64,000 nt of DNA from Saccharibacter sp. EH611. Its GTDB lineage: Bacteria > Pseudomonadota > Alphaproteobacteria > Acetobacterales > Acetobacteraceae. Position 1 is the stretch's first letter. Every line of letters begins with the position of its first letter. Shown in pieces: positions 27,664-35,939 of the stretch. Position numbers and translations under genes: made by a program. The notes below the pieces were generated by a model. The model searched no databases. It was not told where the DNA came from and saw nothing but the letters and a program-made list of their open reading frames with translations. The stretch is from contig NZ_WVHP01000025.1 of NCBI RefSeq assembly GCF_009834765.1, positions 239,729 to 303,728 of the forward strand. The letters are read 5' to 3'.

Positions 27664-28992
27664 ATGAAACCTGTCATGAAGCAACTGGTTTGGTCCGTCT
27701 TTGTACCCGCAGGTGTGGGAGCTGTGGCGGCAGCGTTGACCTGTGCGGCTGTTATGGCGTTTTTGCCATTTTCTTCATCATCGAAAGAGGCAGCGAAGCC
27801 TCATTTTGTTCTTCCGCTAAAGCCTCATACGCCGCCTGTTCCGGTGTCACCGCCGTTGGTGCGTCCCCAAACCGTGCAGACAACCCCGCCGTCTCATCTT
27901 CCACCCGTGCAAGCACCACCTGAAGCTGTAAACTCTATGGTGGCGGCATTGCCAAGTTTTGCACCGCTTGTGCGGCAGGTGATTCCGGCTGTGGTGAACA
28001 TTTCAATCTCGCATGATCCGCAAGATCGGGACAATAGCGCTGAGCAGGAGCAGGACGCCGCGTCCAGCCCGGCGGAGCACGCCTCAGTCGCGCCTAAGAA
28101 GCATCATCATACGGGGGCAGCCCATAAGAAGCATCGTCTGTTAAACCACCATCATATGGCCCGTCATCATGTTGTGCGCCCTGCTGATGATGATATGACT
28201 GGGGCAGGCTCTGGTTTTGTGGTTGATGCATCGGGGATTATCGTCACAAACCGGCATGTGGTGGGGGATGCAACGCGCGTGACCGTCTCTTTGTCTGATG
28301 GGCGTACCTTGCCAGCACGTATTCTGGGTGATGACCCAATGACTGATATTGCGGTGATTAAGGTGGAAAGTGCCACGCGTCTGCCGTGCGTGACATGGGG
28401 CGATAGTCGTCAGGTAGAGATCGGTGACTGGGTGATGGTGGCGGGTAATCCGTTCGGTTTTGGTTCATCGGTGACAGCGGGGATTGTTTCTGCTGTGGGG
28501 CGTGATTTAGGCATCGGAGCGTTAGATGATTTTATGCAGCTTGATGCGCCGATTAACCCCGGGAATTCAGGGGGGCCATCCTTTAACCTGCACGGGCAGG
28601 TTGTGGCGGTGAATGCGGCGATTGCCTCACCCAGTGATGGATCGGTGGGGATTGGTTTTGGAATCCCTGCTGAGATCGTCGCTCCTGTGGTTGAGGAAAT
28701 CGAAAAGACCGGTCATGTCGAGCATGGCTGGCTCGGTGTCACGCTGAATGATGCGTCCTCTCCGATGTGGGTAGAGGATGTGGATAGTGACGGAGCGGCC
28801 TGGAAGGGCGGCTTGCGACGCAAGGATGAGATTTTAGCGATGGGAAGCAGCGCCGTGCATGATGCCCGTACGGTATTGCGTAGCGTGGCGGCTGCCCATC
28901 CGGGAACGGTCTTTGTCTTTACGATCCGCCGTCATGGGCAGGTCAAGACGCTGTCCATCACGTTGGGACAGCGTCCATCGTCCGATATGTAA
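27664..28992 (+). CDS. HtrA/DegP-like periplasmic serine protease with a His-rich insert and one PDZ domain
   Basis: A 442-residue protease with an N-terminal membrane segment (about residues 7-35) that may be an anchor or signal. A proline-rich stretch (about 50-85) follows, then a linker rich in His and Lys (KKHHHTGAAHKKHRLLNHHH, ending before residue 170). The trypsin-like domain has the full catalytic triad: His in VTNRHVVG, Asp in MTDIAVI and Ser in NPGNSGGPS. One C-terminal PDZ domain is seen, as in DegS rather than the two-PDZ DegP. The role is probably envelope protein quality control. The His-rich region could bind metal. Confidence 0.9.
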   Translation: MKPVMKQLVWSVFVPAGVGAVAAALTCAAVMAFLPFSSSSKEAAKPHFVLPLKPHTPPVPVSPPLVRPQTVQTTPPSHLPPVQAPPEAVNSMVAALPSFAPLVRQVIPAVVNISISHDPQDRDNSAEQEQDAASSPAEHASVAPKKHHHTGAAHKKHRLLNHHHMARHHVVRPADDDMTGAGSGFVVDASGIIVTNRHVVGDATRVTVSLSDGRTLPARILGDDPMTDIAVIKVESATRLPCVTWGDSRQVEIGDWVMVAGNPFGFGSSVTAGIVSAVGRDLGIGALDDFMQLDAPINPGNSGGPSFNLHGQVVAVNAAIASPSDGSVGIGFGIPAEIVAPVVEEIEKTGHVEHGWLGVTLNDASSPMWVEDVDSDGAAWKGGLRRKDEILAMGSSAVHDARTVLRSVAAAHPGTVFVFTIRRHGQVKTLSITLGQRPSSDM

Positions 28993-29003
28993 TCGTTCTG
29001 AGG

Positions 29004-29807
29004 TTAGTCAGCAGAAGGTGTGTGTGGTGGCAGAGGCGGTGCGTTCTCTGGTGCTAGGCGAATATGAGCTGAAGCAGAGACGCTGATCGTCTGTTCTTCA
29101 GGTGTGCTCTGGGGAGCTGGGCCTGCCGAGCGAGCGGACATGAGCATCGGAGCAGGAGCGCCGAGCCCAAAGCGGGGTTCTGGCAGTGGGCCAGCCCCTA
29201 CCTGTACGCGTTCAATCCCAACCACACGCAAGCCGAGTGCGCTTGCATCACTGTCAGCCTGTTGACGAATTTTCTTTAAGGCTGCGGTGCGGGCTTGTGC
29301 TTCCAATGTCTGCTGTGTCTGTGGGTCAAGCGACCAATCCATATCATCAAGGGCTAAACCTTGAGATTGGAGTGCTTCTGCCAGAGTCAGCAGATGCCCG
29401 CTATCATTGCCCTTTAACGTAAGCGTTTGCGTGGCATTCCAGCGATGAGGGGGATGTTCGCTATACTCCTGAGAGAGGGAGTAATTGCCCGCATGAAGGG
29501 TCGCCCCACCATCATTTTTGAGACTGTTGACGGCTGTGCTGACGATTTGGTTCAGGCGCTTTTGAGCGGTCGCCGGTGAGGTGCTTTGTGCACGCGCGGT
29601 GAAATGAATGGTCAGAAGGTTGGGCACCGCCTTTGCTTCCCCATGCGTTGTAAAGGTGAGTACTGTCTCATGGAGCGACATAACAGGGGCAGACGGCATA
29701 ATATCACTTTCAGCGGCAACGGCGTGGGACGCTAATGCTGTGCTCATCAAACAAACCAGAGAGAGCGTGGCAGCACGCTTATAGAAAGGTAGGCGAGAGC
29801 GGGTCAT
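29004..29807 (-). CDS. SIMPL-domain (DUF541) exported protein
   Basis: A 267-residue periplasmic protein with a signal peptide ending near SHAVAAES (residue 32). The mature part has the DUF541/SIMPL pattern: a strand-rich start (LTFTTHGEAKAVPNLLTIHFTA) and a helix that includes AQKRLNQIVSTAVNSLK. Later QARTAALKKIRQQADSDASALGLRVVGI is the typical conserved block. E. coli YggE is a relative linked to oxidative stress. It converges on the HtrA-like gene and overlaps the upstream small gene by 4 bases. Pro-rich tail. Confidence 0.82.
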   Translation of the reverse strand: MTRSRLPFYKRAATLSLVCLMSTALASHAVAAESDIMPSAPVMSLHETVLTFTTHGEAKAVPNLLTIHFTARAQSTSPATAQKRLNQIVSTAVNSLKNDGGATLHAGNYSLSQEYSEHPPHRWNATQTLTLKGNDSGHLLTLAEALQSQGLALDDMDWSLDPQTQQTLEAQARTAALKKIRQQADSDASALGLRVVGIERVQVGAGPLPEPRFGLGAPAPMLMSARSAGPAPQSTPEEQTISVSASAHIRLAPENAPPLPPHTPSAD

Positions 29808-30148
29808 GAATGGGGTCCTTCATGTTTATTAAGCAGGAGCAGGGCACGGCGGAGCCGTTCAATTCCAGCGCGAACGTGATGGTGACGGCATAAGGTCGTC
29901 CCTCGTTCTTGTAGGAGACGGGCATCCTCCATTACACCAACGGGGATACTATGCGGGTAACGTATTTTTTCTGATAATGTCTGGTTAAGCTGTTGGCAGT
30001 AGGCATGGCTATCACTGGTAATGACCAGATCCTTCGATGCGACCGGCGCTATAAGCTGATGGCCATTGGCCCGGCCCGTGTTGGGGAGCTCAATAAGCAA
30101 CATCACAACAGTAAGAAAAAAGACAGTGCGCATGCGGGCATTATGCAC
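29804..30148 (-). CDS. Small exported protein of unknown function
   Basis: A 114-residue protein with a hydrophobic N-terminal segment (VFFLTVVMLLIELP) and cleavage probably after GRA near residue 27. The mature part is helical in appearance with two cysteines (HAYCQQL and TTLCRHH) that could form a disulfide. The start is a GTG with AGGT upstream. An ATG five codons in is possible. The stop overlaps the SIMPL start, so the two are coupled. It lies 55 bases after the histidine kinase gene. Family not recognised. Confidence 0.65.
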   Translation of the reverse strand: MHNARMRTVFFLTVVMLLIELPNTGRANGHQLIAPVASKDLVITSDSHAYCQQLNQTLSEKIRYPHSIPVGVMEDARLLQERGTTLCRHHHVRAGIERLRRALLLLNKHEGPHS

Positions 30149-30203
30149 GATTACACCTGCCCAGAAGATGAGGGTGGCATGAAGAATTTGTTAGGTGGAA
30201 GGC

Positions 30204-31658
30204 TCATATAGGGTCAACAATCTGTGTTTTATGAGAAGAGGGCGCTGGATTGAGCGGCAAAGTCAGGGTAGCGGTTAGGCCGGGATGGGCATGGCTGAGG
30301 GTAAGTTGGCCATGATGGAGTCCAGCAATGGCCTGAACGAGCGAGAGCCCAAGGCCAGAACCGGGCGTGCTGCGTGCCGCTTCAGCACGGAAGAAGCGTT
30401 CATGAGCGCGCTCCATATCACTCGCACTCATACCGGGCCCTTGGTCACTGACACTGATAGCGACCCCCGTGGGTTTGGTGTTCTCATGGTCGGGTAAACG
30501 CTCTGCTCGTAATGTGAGCTGACTGCCAGAAGGGGAAAATTTGATCGCGTTATCAAGGAGATTAGCCAGAGCTTGTTGCACCATATGGCGGTCGCCAATA
30601 ATGGCGGGAAGGGTGGCAATTTGTGTGTGTAATGTCAGTCCGGCTTCTTCTGCAGAGGCTTCATAAAGTTCTGCTATATCGTGGAGCAAGGCGGTGAGGT
30701 CAACAGAGGCAAAGGCAGAACGACGGGAGCCCGCTTCAATCTGTGCAATGCGTAGCAAAGCTTCAAAAATACCGGTGATACGGTCTAAATCCTGCACGGC
30801 AAGGTCGATTGCGTTGCGTAGTTCGTCGTCCGATTGGGCATGAAGAGCGGCATCTTCAAGTTGGGTGCGGGCGCGTGCGATGGGGGTGCGTAGGTCATGA
30901 GCGATGGCGTTAGAGACTTGGCGAACGCCTTCCATTAACCGATTGATCCGGTCAAGCATGGTGTTGACTGTTTCGGCCACGAGGTCTGTTTCGCTCCCAT
31001 TAAGAGCGATACGGTGGTTGAGGTCTCCACTGGCCACCGCCGCTGTGGTGCGGGCGATGGAATGGACAATGCGTAAAAATAATTTACGGATAACAAAGGC
31101 TCCCCCCATCGCAAGGAGAGAGACCATGATGGCGCACCAAATAAGGGTTTCGGCCATGACATGGCGTAGGAGATGCCGCCCACGGACATCATGACCAACA
31201 ATGAGGCGAAAACCACCCGGAAGAGCGTAAGCCTTGAGTTTTGCTTGAGTGCTAAACGTGTAACGCCGGATAGAGAGCTCATAAAAATGATCAAGCCGTG
31301 TCATTACGACGGGCCAGCCCGGGAGGTTCCCGGCAAAGCGCTGGCCATTGCGATTAACAAGCAGATAAAGCGCGTCATCATCGACATTTTGCTCAATCCG
31401 CTCTTCAATCGCATCGCTGAGTGTGCCAGCCCCGCCAAAGACCCAGCGCCGCGTGAGGTCTTGGGCGTCGCTTTCAATCCCAGCCTGTACGTGGCGGTCT
31501 AACAGGTTGGTGGTGCTCCACCAGGTAAAGGAGAGGAACACCCCAGCAGACAGTAAAAAGACCACCCCATAGGCTAAGGCAAAATTCCCTCCCGCTGAGC
31601 GAATAGGCCAGCGTTTTAGATGACGGAGGCGGGTCAACAGGCGGGCAATCATTGGCAC
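30204..31658 (-). CDS. Sensor histidine kinase (HAMP, HisKA, HATPase_c)
   Basis: A 484-residue inner-membrane kinase. Two membrane segments (about 24-46 and 168-188) enclose a periplasmic sensing region of about 120 residues. A HAMP domain follows, then the phosphoacceptor box NAIAHDLRTPIARAR with His near residue 253. The ATP domain shows N box NLLDNAIKFS, G1 SDQGPGM and G2 GSGLGLSL. The response regulator gene ends one base before the GTG start; an ATG two codons later (31652) is also possible. The layout matches the copper/acid-type EnvZ-like class, but the stimulus is unknown. Confidence 0.93.
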   Translation of the reverse strand: MPMIARLLTRLRHLKRWPIRSAGGNFALAYGVVFLLSAGVFLSFTWWSTTNLLDRHVQAGIESDAQDLTRRWVFGGAGTLSDAIEERIEQNVDDDALYLLVNRNGQRFAGNLPGWPVVMTRLDHFYELSIRRYTFSTQAKLKAYALPGGFRLIVGHDVRGRHLLRHVMAETLIWCAIMVSLLAMGGAFVIRKLFLRIVHSIARTTAAVASGDLNHRIALNGSETDLVAETVNTMLDRINRLMEGVRQVSNAIAHDLRTPIARARTQLEDAALHAQSDDELRNAIDLAVQDLDRITGIFEALLRIAQIEAGSRRSAFASVDLTALLHDIAELYEASAEEAGLTLHTQIATLPAIIGDRHMVQQALANLLDNAIKFSPSGSQLTLRAERLPDHENTKPTGVAISVSDQGPGMSASDMERAHERFFRAEAARSTPGSGLGLSLVQAIAGLHHGQLTLSHAHPGLTATLTLPLNPAPSSHKTQIVDPI

Positions 31659-32351
31659 TTAGGTGTCTGTATTCGGGTCGCGGAGGATATAGCCCGCATT
31701 ACGCACTGTATGGATCAGTGCGCTTTCAAAGGGCTTATCGACTTTTTGACGAAGACGGGACACGTGCACGTCAATGACATTGGTCTGAGGGTCAAAATGA
31801 TAGTCCCATACTTTTTCAAGAAGCATGGTACGGGTGACGACTTGTCCAGCGTGACGCACGAGGAACTCAAGCAAGCGGAACTCACGGGGTTGGAGGTCAA
31901 TTTTCTGTCCTGCGCGGCGGACATCACGTGAGAGGAGGTCAAGTGTCAGATCACCAACGGAGAGGCTGGTTTTGGTTGTCGTATCAGAATGGCCACGACG
32001 GCCAAGCGCTTCCACCCGTGCCAAAAGCTCAGAGAAGGCGAAGGGTTTGGTGACGTAATCATCCCCACCGGCTTTAAGCCCGGTTACGCGCTCATCGACT
32101 TCGGATAGCGCAGAGAGCAGCAGCACCGGGGTGGCGTTATTTTGACCGCGCAAGGTTTCCAGAATGCGCAAACCGTCAATCCCGCCGGGTAGCATACGGT
32201 CTAAAATAATGACGTCATAAGCTTCACTGACAGCCAGAAAGAGGCCGTCTTTTCCGTTATCAGCTTCATCAACGACATGTCCGCTCTCTTTGAGGCCTTT
32301 AACCACAAAAGAGCGAACCGTGGGGTCATCCTCAACGAGCAGGATACGCAT
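31659..32351 (-). CDS. OmpR-family response regulator
   Basis: A 230-residue two-domain regulator. The receiver domain has the acidic pair VEDD at the start, the phosphoacceptor Asp in VIILDRMLPG (near residue 51) and Lys in TKPFAFSELLAR. The C-terminal winged helix ends with TNVIDVHVSRLRQKVDKPF and TVRNAGYILRD, typical for the OmpR/QseB/CzcR group. It is the cognate partner of the adjacent kinase. Likely targets, judging from position, are the envelope genes nearby; this is inference. Confidence 0.94.
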   Translation of the reverse strand: MRILLVEDDPTVRSFVVKGLKESGHVVDEADNGKDGLFLAVSEAYDVIILDRMLPGGIDGLRILETLRGQNNATPVLLLSALSEVDERVTGLKAGGDDYVTKPFAFSELLARVEALGRRGHSDTTTKTSLSVGDLTLDLLSRDVRRAGQKIDLQPREFRLLEFLVRHAGQVVTRTMLLEKVWDYHFDPQTNVIDVHVSRLRQKVDKPFESALIHTVRNAGYILRDPNTDT

Positions 32352-32412
32352 GATGGGGCATTTCTCCTGTTTTTAAGAGCCACAATTGGGCCATGATCTG
32401 CACGATAACCTG

Positions 32413-32446
32413 ATGACGCCGTTGTGGAAAGCGTTGGAGGCGTCAT
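32413..32446. promoter_or_regulatory. Inverted repeat in the divergent promoter region upstream of the response regulator
   Basis: ATGACGCC (32413-32420) and GGCGTCAT (32439-32446) form a perfect 8-bp inverted repeat between divergent genes. It could be an operator for the response regulator or a neighbouring factor. No T run follows, so it is unlikely to be a terminator. Confidence 0.3.
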
Positions 32447-32519
32447 TGGGTTGTCTGTGTTGGGGAGCGTGCTAGGCTGATCGTCTGTTTTTCAAAATAT
32501 ATGATCAGGATGATGCACG

Positions 32520-33569
32520 ATGGAGTATCGTAAACTTGGCCGCACTGGCCTGTCGGTAAGCGAAATCTGCCTAGGAACCATGACATTTGGTCAACAAAAC
32601 TCTGAGGCAGAGGGCCATGCTCAGCTGGATATGGCCTTTGACCACGGCGTCAATTTTATTGATACCGCTGAGCTGTATTCCATCCCTCCCAAGGCAGAAA
32701 CCTATGGGGCAACGGAGACGATTGTTGGCAATTGGCTCGCGCAGCATGGTCAGCGTGACAAGGTTGTTCTGGCCAGTAAGGTCGTTGGGCGGAGTGTGAA
32801 TGACTGGTACCGTCCTGATGGCAAAGGGGCCCGTCTAACACCAGAACAGATTCGCTATGCGGTGGAAGGGTCGTTACGTCGTTTGAAAACGGACTATCTG
32901 GATCTCTACCAGGTGCATTGGCCTGATCGTAAAATGAATCTTTTTGGGGCTGGAGGCACGACGTTCCGTGATGTCATTAAGGCCGATGAAGTGCCGATTG
33001 AGGAAACGCTTGGGGGCCTTGATGAGCTCGTTAAGGAAGGCAAAATTCGTCACGTGGGCGTGTCTAACGAAACGCCATGGGGGGTGTCCCAATATCTGAA
33101 CGCGTCGCGTGAGAAAGGCCTGACACGGATTGCCTCTATCCAGAACGCCTATAACTTGCTCAATCGCACCTATGAAATGGGACTTGCCGAGATGGGCCTG
33201 CGTGAGGATGTCGGTTTGCTGGCCTATTCTCCACTGGCACAGGGGTATCTCACAGGGAAATATCTTGACGGTGCTCGTCCCGCAGGGGCTCGTACGACGT
33301 TATTTAACCGTGGTCAGCGCTATGAGAAACCGGGTGTCGATCAAGCGATTCGAGGCTATATGCAGATCGCTCGTGACGCAGGGATTGATCCGGCACAATT
33401 TGCGCTAGAGTTTGTGACCTCACGTCCTTTTGTGGCGTCTAATATCATTGGGGCGACGAGCCTTGAGCAGCTCAAAACGATTTTAGATTCGGTTCATGTT
33501 GAGATCACGCCAGAGCTGGAAGAGAAAATTGATGCTGTCCATCAAGTGAATGCGAACCCAGCGCCATAA
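32520..33569 (+). CDS. Aldo/keto reductase
   Basis: A 349-residue NADPH-dependent oxidoreductase of the Tas/YajO-like group. The (beta/alpha)8 barrel starts with MEYRKLGRTGLSVSEICLGTMTFG. The catalytic tetrad is visible as Asp and Tyr in DTAELY, Lys in ASKVVG and His in YQVHWPD. GVSNETPWGV and IGATSLEQLK are the conserved cofactor-binding blocks. The substrate is unknown. A terminator follows. Confidence 0.93.
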   Translation: MEYRKLGRTGLSVSEICLGTMTFGQQNSEAEGHAQLDMAFDHGVNFIDTAELYSIPPKAETYGATETIVGNWLAQHGQRDKVVLASKVVGRSVNDWYRPDGKGARLTPEQIRYAVEGSLRRLKTDYLDLYQVHWPDRKMNLFGAGGTTFRDVIKADEVPIEETLGGLDELVKEGKIRHVGVSNETPWGVSQYLNASREKGLTRIASIQNAYNLLNRTYEMGLAEMGLREDVGLLAYSPLAQGYLTGKYLDGARPAGARTTLFNRGQRYEKPGVDQAIRGYMQIARDAGIDPAQFALEFVTSRPFVASNIIGATSLEQLKTILDSVHVEITPELEEKIDAVHQVNANPAP

Positions 33570-33593
33570 AGAAGAGAGACGAAGAGAGTAAGA

Positions 33594-33635
33594 GAGGGGT
33601 GGCTGATATGTGCAGGCCACCCCTCATTGTTTTTG
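33594..33635 (+). terminator. Terminator after the aldo/keto reductase gene
   Basis: A perfect 10-bp stem (33594-33603 with 33616-33625) is followed by CATTG and then TTTTT on the plus strand. Confidence 0.8.
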
Positions 33636-33797
33636 TGCAAGATCGGGTTGTTGTGGCTTAATGGCTTCAAGAAGGGCCAATATGGCGGAAAACGTCTTAT
33701 TTATTCCGATCTTGTAAAAAAAGGGGGTTGCCGTTTCAGGCGCTTTCTGGTGTGTGGCGAGGCAATTTTGCCTTCCGTCCCGAACAGGAGACCGATC

Positions 33798-35447
33798 ATG
33801 GGAAAGAGTGTTGCGAGTTTTTTCGTCGAGGCCCTGAAGGCAGAAGGCGTAGAGTACGTTTTCGGCCTTCCTGGTGAAGAGAATATTCATTTTGTTGATG
33901 CGCTAGAGGGGTCAGGTATTCGCTTTATCCTAACGCGGCATGAGCAAGGAGCGGCGTTCATGGCTGATATTTACGGCCGTGTGACAGGTAAAGCCGGTGT
34001 GTGTATGGCCACGGTTGGCCCCGGTGCCATTAACCTGCTGCTTGGGGTTGCTGATGCGCAAACCAATAGCTCCCCTTTGGTGGCGATGAGTGCGCAGGTT
34101 GGGCTAAACCGTATTTATAAAGAAAGCCATCAGGTTATTGACCTGCAAACGATGTTTGGCCCTGCGACAAAATGGGCAGAAACGGTGATGACCCCGGCCT
34201 CTGTGCCGGAAATGATCCGTAAAGCGTTTGCCTTGTCGCAAGATGAACGTCCGGGGGCGACATACTTGGCTATTCCACAGGATGTGGAAGCAATGGGTTT
34301 GCCAGATGATATTAAACCGTTGCGTGCCGGGAAGATTGGGCAAGGGCGCCCTGACCCAGCTCATATTGAGGCGGCGGTTGAAGCGCTAAAGAGTGCGAAA
34401 CATCCTATCATTATGGCCGGTCATGGTGTGGCCCGTACAGGGGCCTCTAAAGCTCTTGTTGAGCTGGCTGAGGCGCTGAATATTCCCGTCGCGACGACCT
34501 TTATGGGGAAAGGCGTGATTGATGACCGTCACCCCCTCGCGCTGGGCGTGATTGGCTTTATGCGTCGCGATTATGAAAATTTCGCTTTTGATGAATCCGA
34601 TCTTATCCTGTCCATTGGGTATGAGCTGCAAGAGTTCGCCCCAGCACGGATTAACCCGGCAGGGGATAAGAAGGTGATCCATATGCACACCATTCCGGCG
34701 GAAACAGACGCCTGTTACACCGTGGAAGTGGGTGTGATTGGTGATATTGCCCTTGGGATGGAAGCCCTGCATGAGGCCGCTCATGGTCTGTCATTCCAAT
34801 CGCAGCCAACGCCGAAGATTCAGGAGCTTCTGGCTGCTGAACGTCAAATGGGGGCGGACGATGTCGGGGTACCGATTAAGCCGCAGCGCATTGTGATGGG
34901 GATCCGTGAGGTTATGGGCGATGATGACATCGTCTTGGCTGATACAGGTGCGGTGAAGATGTGGATGGCGCGTCTGTATCCAACCTACAAGCCGCTGACC
35001 TGCCTGATGTCGAACGGTCTATCCACGATGGCGTTTGCCCTGCCGGGAGCGATTGGTGCGCATTTGGCGTATCCAGAACGTCGCATTCTGGCTGTGATGG
35101 GCGATGGGTCTTACCTGATGAACGCTCAGGAGCTTGAAACAGCGGTGCGTGAGAATATTCCGCTCAAAGTGCTGATCTGGGTTGATGACTCATACGGGTT
35201 GATCAAATGGAAAATGGAGATGGATCTAGGCCGCCATTCTGGTGTGGACTTCAAAAATCCGGACTTCGTGGCCCATGCAAAGAGCTACGGTGCGAACGGC
35301 CATTACGTCAACTCAGCTGAAGAATTCGTGCCCACGCTCGAAAAGGCTTTTGCTGAAGAAGGTGTATCGGTCATCGCTTGCCCGGTTGATTATCGCGAAA
35401 ATAAGCGTCTGACCGACCGTCTTGGTCAACTGACGATGAGCTTCTAA
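33798..35447 (+). CDS. Acetolactate synthase, large subunit (AlsS-like)
   Basis: A 549-residue thiamine-diphosphate enzyme. The N-terminal PYR domain has VFGLPGEENIHFVDAL and the conserved glutamate in RHEQGAAFMAD. The C-terminal PP domain has the GDGSYLMN start of the ThDP motif, ending in IWVDDSYGLIKWK. The pattern QELETAVR...GLIKWK fits the single-subunit catabolic acetolactate synthases that make acetolactate from two pyruvates, leading to acetoin. No acetolactate decarboxylase or small subunit is in the window. The ATG at 33798 follows CAGGAG; an in-frame extension to 33627 is not supported. Confidence 0.86.
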   Translation: MGKSVASFFVEALKAEGVEYVFGLPGEENIHFVDALEGSGIRFILTRHEQGAAFMADIYGRVTGKAGVCMATVGPGAINLLLGVADAQTNSSPLVAMSAQVGLNRIYKESHQVIDLQTMFGPATKWAETVMTPASVPEMIRKAFALSQDERPGATYLAIPQDVEAMGLPDDIKPLRAGKIGQGRPDPAHIEAAVEALKSAKHPIIMAGHGVARTGASKALVELAEALNIPVATTFMGKGVIDDRHPLALGVIGFMRRDYENFAFDESDLILSIGYELQEFAPARINPAGDKKVIHMHTIPAETDACYTVEVGVIGDIALGMEALHEAAHGLSFQSQPTPKIQELLAAERQMGADDVGVPIKPQRIVMGIREVMGDDDIVLADTGAVKMWMARLYPTYKPLTCLMSNGLSTMAFALPGAIGAHLAYPERRILAVMGDGSYLMNAQELETAVRENIPLKVLIWVDDSYGLIKWKMEMDLGRHSGVDFKNPDFVAHAKSYGANGHYVNSAEEFVPTLEKAFAEEGVSVIACPVDYRENKRLTDRLGQLTMSF

Positions 35448-35477
35448 CGCTCTAGCGTCTCAATCATGGATCAAACG

Positions 35478-35518
35478 CGGCCCCTTACCGCATGGCAAGT
35501 GCGGTAAGGGGCCGTTTT
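35478..35518 (+). terminator. Strong terminator after the acetolactate synthase gene
   Basis: A perfect 15-bp stem (35478-35492 with 35500-35514) is followed by TTTT on the plus strand. It also lies right after the stop of the minus-strand GNAT gene, so it may act in both directions. Confidence 0.9.
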
Positions 35519-35519
35519 G

Positions 35520-35939
35520 TTAGAGCGGGCGTTGCATACGGATAAAGGGCACGCCGCTTTTGTCGAAAACATCACCAACCGTTTGGCACCCGCGCTTTTG
35601 GTAGAAGTCCGTTGCGCTGGTGCGGGCATCGAAGACAAGGCGTGTGGCGTTGTGAGCCCGTGCTGTGCTGATGAGGGCATTAAAAAGACGCGAGCCCAGC
35701 CCTTGGCCTTGATGCTCTGGCAAGACAGCAAATTTCCGTAATCGTATTTCTTGGTCATTGAGGGTAAAAAGCGAGCCACAACCGACGAGCTCTCCTTCAA
35801 CATAGAGACCCAAGTGCGTGCCATGCTCATCATCGGGCACGCGGCATTGTTCTTGTGTGTGTTTGGGCCACAGCACGCGTTGACGGATTGGCAGGCACTC
35901 ATCAACACAAAGAGAACGAACGGTAATGAAGGCACTCAT
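35520..35939 (-). CDS. GNAT-family N-acetyltransferase
   Basis: A 139-residue acetyltransferase. The acetyl-CoA pyrophosphate loop is visible in FAVLPEHQGQGLGSRLFNAL (motif A, Q-x-x-G-x-G), and motif B lies around RLVFDARTSATDFYQKRG. The family acetylates small molecules or protein amino groups, and the target is unknown. Its start codon overlaps the stop of the 789-residue exported protein by 4 bases, making it the last gene of the six-gene operon that starts at 40632. Confidence 0.88.
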   Translation of the reverse strand: MSAFITVRSLCVDECLPIRQRVLWPKHTQEQCRVPDDEHGTHLGLYVEGELVGCGSLFTLNDQEIRLRKFAVLPEHQGQGLGSRLFNALISTARAHNATRLVFDARTSATDFYQKRGCQTVGDVFDKSGVPFIRMQRPL

